Positions 6,777 to 10,264 of a DNA stretch of 10,264 bases are shown one piece after another. The position numbers and the translations under genes were made by a program. The DNA is from CBDULQ01 sp965368115 (GTDB lineage Bacteria > Pseudomonadota > Gammaproteobacteria > SZUA-229): positions 1-10,264 of the forward strand of contig CBDULQ010000126.1 in the NCBI GenBank assembly GCA_965368115.1. The letters run 5' to 3'. Position 1 is the first letter of the stretch; every line of letters starts with the position of its first letter. The notes beneath the pieces are model-generated. The model was not told the DNA's origin and ran no database searches. It saw nothing but the letters and a program-made list of their open reading frames with translations.

Positions 6777-8462
6777 ATGAGCGAGAAACAGACAATACTG
6801 ATCGTCGATGACGACCTCACTAATCGACTTGTACTCAAGTCCCTGTTGAGAGAAGCCGGTTTCGATTCGCTGGAAGCCGAAAATGGCCAGGATGCCGTGG
6901 ATGTCTCGCGGCGCCATCACGTGGATATTGTCTTGATGGATGTCATGATGCCCGTGATGGATGGCTATGAAGCGGCCAGGATCATCAAAAGCGAATCACG
7001 AACGTTTGTGCCGATTATCTTTCTGACGGCGATGACGGACGAGGAAGCGCTTGTAGACTGTATTGACGCAGGCGGTGATGATTTTCTAACCAAGCCTTAC
7101 AATCATGTATTATTGCGCGCCAAAATCGACTCGATGCTTCGAATACGATCCTTGTATCAGCAGATCGAGAAGCAGAATCAGGAGCTGAATAGACATAACT
7201 TGCGTATTGAACAGGAAGTGAATATCGCCAAAAAGGTATTCGGAAACCTGTTGAGTAATACCGTTTCCAGGGAAAAGACCGGGCTTCGTTATAGCATGTC
7301 CTCCATGTCCATATTCAACGGCGACATGATTCTCGCGGAACGCAATCAGTCAGATGGCCTGGATATCCTGATTAGTGACTTCACCGGTCATGGACTGTCG
7401 GCCGCAATCGGTTCGATTCCAGTTTCCGATGTTTTCTATACCATGACAAAAAAAGGCTTTTCCTCGGCGGAAACACTGGCCGAGGCCAACAATAAACTAT
7501 TGAAGCTCTTGCCTACCCAGATGTTTATGGCGGCGGCGCACATCAGTGTGGATCGTATTAACAATGTAGTTACCGTGATCAATTGTGGCCTGCCCGACCT
7601 GTATTTATGGCGCAATGGAAAGGTTATCAAAGAATTTGGATCGCAGAATATCCCATTGGGTATCGCTCGACAAAGTAGTGAAGGCTACCAGATCGATATG
7701 TCCGGAATCGAATATGGGGACCGCATTTTTGCCTGCACCGACGGCATTATGGAAGCCGAGAATTCAGAAGGTCAGTTCTATGGTAAGCAGCGTATGCTCG
7801 ATAGCATGACCGGCGCAGCGGAAGAAGAGCTTATCTTCGACGCGATACTTGATGATTGCAAGGCCTATGCCGGTGAGGCTGAACAAACAGACGATATCAC
7901 CCTGCTCGAACTGTATCACCAGGAGCGGGTGGAATACGCAGATGCGACTCAGACAAACCAGGACCTGAAACCGTCCAGCTGGACCATTCAATTCACTCTG
8001 GATATACAGAGTCTGCGCAATTTTGATCTGCTGCCTTATATCATGCATGGTGTGAACGGTTTGCGTTCGATTCCCAATAGTCGTTCCACGGTGCATACCA
8101 TTGTCACCGAGATTTATGCGAATGCACTGGATCACGGTATTTTAAAACTGGATTCTTCGATGAAGAGTACGCCGGACGGTTACATGGAATTCTACCAGGA
8201 AAAGAATCGCCGTCTGGAAAGCTATCAGGAAGGTGAAATCGAACTGACCCTGAGTCATGAGCCCGGTGAAAACGGCGGCGGACGATTAACGATCAGAATG
8301 GTCGACAGTGGCGATGGCTTTGATTTCACTAAATTGAACAAGGATATGTCGGCAAACGCCGGATTTTCGGGTCGCGGATTCGGTTTGATCAGCCAGTTGT
8401 GCAAGACGGTGGAGTATCAGGGGTCGGGAAACACCCTGGTGGCCGTCTATGAATGGGAATAG
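6777..8462 (+). CDS. Response regulator with PP2C phosphatase and HATPase kinase domains (HsbR-like)
   Basis: This cytoplasmic protein has 561 residues and three domains. The receiver (about 5-120) has Asp12-Asp13, phosphoacceptor Asp55 in LMDVMMP, Thr84 and Lys106. A coiled-coil linker (about 122-150) leads to a PP2C/SpoIIE phosphatase (about 165-380) with metal-binding acids Asp183 in NGD, Asp201 in SDFTGHG, Asp322 in CTDGIMEA and Asp372-Asp373 in QTDDITLL. A GHKL serine-kinase-type ATPase (about 400-561) has an N-box at TEIYANALDHG (444-454), DSGDGFD at 510-516 and GRGFGL at 532-537. All key residues are present, so both kinase and phosphatase may work. The likely substrate is the STAS protein just upstream, with phosphorylation of the receiver choosing between activities, as described for HsbR. 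ATG 6777 is preferred to TTG 6774. The phosphodonor could be the cluster's CheA or an Hpt protein elsewhere. Confidence 0.95.
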   Translation: MSEKQTILIVDDDLTNRLVLKSLLREAGFDSLEAENGQDAVDVSRRHHVDIVLMDVMMPVMDGYEAARIIKSESRTFVPIIFLTAMTDEEALVDCIDAGGDDFLTKPYNHVLLRAKIDSMLRIRSLYQQIEKQNQELNRHNLRIEQEVNIAKKVFGNLLSNTVSREKTGLRYSMSSMSIFNGDMILAERNQSDGLDILISDFTGHGLSAAIGSIPVSDVFYTMTKKGFSSAETLAEANNKLLKLLPTQMFMAAAHISVDRINNVVTVINCGLPDLYLWRNGKVIKEFGSQNIPLGIARQSSEGYQIDMSGIEYGDRIFACTDGIMEAENSEGQFYGKQRMLDSMTGAAEEELIFDAILDDCKAYAGEAEQTDDITLLELYHQERVEYADATQTNQDLKPSSWTIQFTLDIQSLRNFDLLPYIMHGVNGLRSIPNSRSTVHTIVTEIYANALDHGILKLDSSMKSTPDGYMEFYQEKNRRLESYQEGEIELTLSHEPGENGGGRLTIRMVDSGDGFDFTKLNKDMSANAGFSGRGFGLISQLCKTVEYQGSGNTLVAVYEWE

Positions 8463-8474
8463 TAAACCGGCTGT

Positions 8475-9920
8475 CTAGAGCACGTTTGGCAGGATGGAAA
8501 AAGCTTCCGGTTCCGGCTCCGGCTGTTTTACCTCACGTGCCACTCGGTAGTTGAGCAGATCGTAATAACGTCGGATATTTTCCACGTAACGCACCGGTTC
8601 CCAGCCTCGCGCATAACCGAAGCGGGTTTTCTTGTACCATTTCTTTCTCGATAGCAGCGGCAGGGTGGTTTTCAGGTCCACCCATTTGTTCGGGTCCTTG
8701 CCCAGTTGCTCGGCGATCTGCCTGGCATCTTCCACATGATAATAACCCACGTTATAGGCGGCCATGGCAAACCAGGTGCGATCCGGCTCCTGCAGATCGT
8801 CGGCGAAGCGTTCGCGAATCTGTGCCAGGTACTTGGCGCCACCGTAGATGCTGCTGGTCGGATCGAGGCGGTTTTTGATACCCAGGTGACCCGCGGTTTC
8901 CAGTGTCAACATCATGATGCCCCTGACCCCGGTTGGTGACACGGCACGAGGATTCCAGTGTGATTCCTGGTAGCCCATGGCGGCGAGCAGCTTCCAGTCC
9001 AGGTTGTATTTATCCGCCGCCTCTTCGTAGGTCTCACGGTATTTGCTCAGGCGTGTGGCAATGTGGCGCAGGTAAATGCGGTTGCCGACATAGTCGAATT
9101 TGGTCACGTGACCATAATGTTTTTCCACCAGCTGGGTGATTTCGCCGTCGTTAAGGGTGCGCCAGAAAAAGACCATGGCCTTGTCATACAGGCTGGTGTC
9201 ACGGGTTTTCGGAAATGCCCAGGCCAGTTGTTTCGGCTCGGAAACGTCGAAGGCGACGCGGAGCTCCAGCATAAAACGCTGATTGAGGGCGACTTCGTTG
9301 GAATCTGCGATCGTGTAATCGATGAACTGCTCTTCAACCAGTTGCAGCAGTTCTTCGCTTTCCTTGTCGTCATGGGCGGTCCAGTGGAGATCCGGGTATT
9401 CCGTCTTGAGCATGTGCAGGCTGTCGATGTGGCTGGAGCCGGCGACGACTTCCAGGTTGCCCAGCGCCAGGTCTTCGACCGAATCGGGTTTGATGTCCTG
9501 GTTGTTGTAGACCAGCTGTTCGGTGATTTCCTGGTAACTGGGGCCGAAACGGACCCGCTGCTTACGCGCCTCGGTGACCGTCAGGCCGGCGGCTGCAAGT
9601 TGGGCTTCGCCGCGTTCCAGCATGTTGAAGATTTGATCCAGGTTGTCCGGCACGACGATGCGCAGATTGACGCCCAGAGAGTCGGCGAATTTTTTAGCCA
9701 GGTCGTATTCGAAGCCGGCGGGGCCGTCCGGGCCTTCATAATAGGTCGTCGGGCTGTTACGCGAGATGACCACCAGTTCGCCACTATCCAGCACCCGTTG
9801 CAGCTCATTGGGCTGAAACAGGTAAGGGATGCCCTTGAACAGCAGCAAAACGACGCTGAACAGGACGATCAGGAATGACGCCATAAACCGGCATCGTGGA
9901 TTAACCAGTGGATTACTCAA
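8475..9920 (-). CDS. mltF: Membrane-bound lytic murein transglycosylase F
   Basis: MltF cleaves the glycan strands of peptidoglycan in the periplasm, leaving 1,6-anhydro-muramyl ends. The protein has 481 residues against 518 in E. coli. An N-terminal hydrophobic segment (about 13-30) acts as signal or anchor. A type-3 solute-binding domain (about 45-272) follows, with GFEYDLAKKFADSLGV and LDQIFNMLERGEAQLAAAGL. The SLT domain (about 295-455) shows catalytic Glu319 in GYQESHWNP, then SPTGVRGIMML, MAAYNVGYYH and YVENIRRYYD. The C-terminus ends in a Pro-Glu run. This frame begins at a TTG; an ATG at 9884 would give 469 residues but lose Arg9 and Arg11, the only charges before the hydrophobic stretch. 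Neither has a clear ribosome-binding site. Its stop lies 12 bases from the end of the + strand operon. It appears unrelated to chemotaxis. Confidence 0.95.
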   Translation of the reverse strand: MSNPLVNPRCRFMASFLIVLFSVVLLLFKGIPYLFQPNELQRVLDSGELVVISRNSPTTYYEGPDGPAGFEYDLAKKFADSLGVNLRIVVPDNLDQIFNMLERGEAQLAAAGLTVTEARKQRVRFGPSYQEITEQLVYNNQDIKPDSVEDLALGNLEVVAGSSHIDSLHMLKTEYPDLHWTAHDDKESEELLQLVEEQFIDYTIADSNEVALNQRFMLELRVAFDVSEPKQLAWAFPKTRDTSLYDKAMVFFWRTLNDGEITQLVEKHYGHVTKFDYVGNRIYLRHIATRLSKYRETYEEAADKYNLDWKLLAAMGYQESHWNPRAVSPTGVRGIMMLTLETAGHLGIKNRLDPTSSIYGGAKYLAQIRERFADDLQEPDRTWFAMAAYNVGYYHVEDARQIAEQLGKDPNKWVDLKTTLPLLSRKKWYKKTRFGYARGWEPVRYVENIRRYYDLLNYRVAREVKQPEPEPEAFSILPNVL

Positions 9921-9947
9921 GACTCACGCTTCTAAATGGATGCAACA

Positions 9948-9965
9948 GCCCATTATAAAATGGGC
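9948..9965 (-). promoter_or_regulatory. Inverted repeat containing a perfect -10 box upstream of mltF
   Basis: The 18 bases form a perfect inverted repeat with 7-bp arms (GCCCATT/AATGGGC) around ATAA. Read on the - strand it contains TATAAT (complement of 9952-9957), an exact sigma70 -10 hexamer 31 bases before the TTG start of mltF. No good -35 lies at 16-18 bases; a TTGATA on the same strand is only 12 bases away. This could be a promoter with an operator laid over its -10, or a chance AT-centred palindrome. It is not followed by a T-run, so a terminator is unlikely. Confidence 0.4.
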
Positions 9966-10030
9966 AGTTTATCAATTCCTCCCCTGTTCGAGCCAGTAGA
10001 ATTTAGTTGTCGGAAGGGGATCAAAAATGG

Positions 10031-10046
10031 AAATATCGAAATATCG
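10031..10046. repeat. Two tandem copies of AAATATCG
   Basis: AAATATCG occurs twice head to tail at 10031-10038 and 10039-10046, directly followed by GGG. Two adjacent copies of an 8-mer could be a paired protein-binding site, but two copies alone are weak evidence and no third copy is nearby. Confidence 0.4.
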
Positions 10047-10264
10047 GGGTATTTTATAACTTAAAAGGTTTATTCCGGGGCTTTTAGCGTCAGTATTATT
10101 TATTTTTTGCGCATGTCTGTTTTTTAAATGTTTGATAAATATAGGTAATAATATTTATCTCAAGATATCAGTAAAAAATATGTCCATTTTATGATAAATT
10201 AGTTATTCGTGTTTTTATACAAAGACAGAGAGCCCAAGAAAAGCGCTTCGGCCAGGGATTATAG

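Larger units (their letters stand above)
9921..10264. other. Non-coding region upstream of mltF, very AT-rich towards the right
   Basis: These 344 bases to the right edge hold no convincing gene on either strand. The part nearest mltF carries the -10-containing palindrome. Positions 10081-10200 are very AT-rich (26 G or C in 120 bases by my count), far below the genes to the left. An 8-base direct repeat, TGATAAAT, occurs at 10133-10140 and 10192-10199. The look is that of a promoter region for a divergent + strand gene beyond the edge. In E. coli mltF is divergent from purL, so purL is one possibility, but nothing here shows it. I see no tRNA, CRISPR or insertion-sequence ends. Confidence 0.6.

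Noticed and set aside
8463..8520. Possible bidirectional terminator between the operon and mltF
   Set aside because: The gap is only 12 bases. The CCGG-rich repeats at about 8503-8525 encode the Pro-Glu end of MltF, and I could not form a compact hairpin followed by a T-run in either direction.
9063..9878. + strand open frame of 271 codons opposite mltF
   Set aside because: It lies wholly within mltF, which is a clear MltF on the - strand. The product mirrors its codons, with repeated Val-Phe-Asp-Gln patterns typical of reversed GC-richer coding sequence.
10027..10059. Tiny frame MEISKYRGIL preceded by GGAAGGGG
   Set aside because: Ten residues, overlapping the tandem repeat, with no following gene in the window to be a leader for. 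The purine run may be coincidence.
10132..10160. TTGATA with TTATCT 17 bases later as a + strand promoter
   Set aside because: The -10 matches the consensus at only two of six positions; in such AT-rich sequence partial matches are expected by chance.

Overview
This window is the 3' part of a chemosensory gene cluster on the + strand, from the left edge to about 8462. A lytic transglycosylase gene (mltF) converges on it from the - strand, and an AT-rich non-coding stretch fills the right edge. The organism looks like a gammaproteobacterium with roughly balanced base composition. The reasons are an MltF with the proteobacterial solute-binding plus SLT layout, an E. coli-type receptor signalling domain, a cheR-cheD-cheB order like the P. 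aeruginosa che2 cluster, and an HsbA/HsbR-like pair of the Pseudomonas/Shewanella type. I cannot name a genus.

Layout: partial chemoreceptor (2-802), cheW (824-1330), parA-like ATPase (1343-2110), STAS protein with a basic N-terminal tail (2110-2634), cheR (2643-3488), cheD (3492-4127), cheB (4129-5214), short membrane MCP-like protein (5235-6416), small STAS anti-anti-sigma-type protein (6461-6766), and a receiver-PP2C-HATPase protein (6777-8462). Every gap between these genes is 44 bases or less and two genes overlap, so the ten genes look like one operon. cheA and cheY are not in the window and are presumably upstream. mltF occupies 8475-9920 on the opposite strand, its stop 12 bases from the end of the operon. 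Positions 9921-10264 hold no convincing gene. They contain a perfect TATAAT inside an inverted repeat just upstream of mltF, and a very AT-rich segment.

How the parts fit: the receptor, CheW and an off-window CheA would form the sensory array. CheR and CheB set receptor methylation, and CheD deamidates receptors. The ParA-like protein probably positions or partitions an array or its soluble components. The adjoining STAS protein has a Lys/Arg-rich N-terminus like those ParA partner proteins use, and may be its cargo adaptor. The operon ends in a partner-switching module: a serine-phosphorylatable STAS protein and a response regulator carrying both a PP2C phosphatase and a serine-kinase-type ATPase domain. 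This could connect the chemosensory pathway to a sigma-factor or c-di-GMP output.

The most interesting observations are the basic ParA-partner-like tail on the first STAS protein, a CheZ-like D-x-x-x-Q phosphatase signature in the C-terminal helix of the short MCP-like protein, and a shared C-terminal GD[I/V]ELF hexapeptide on CheD and on that MCP-like protein.
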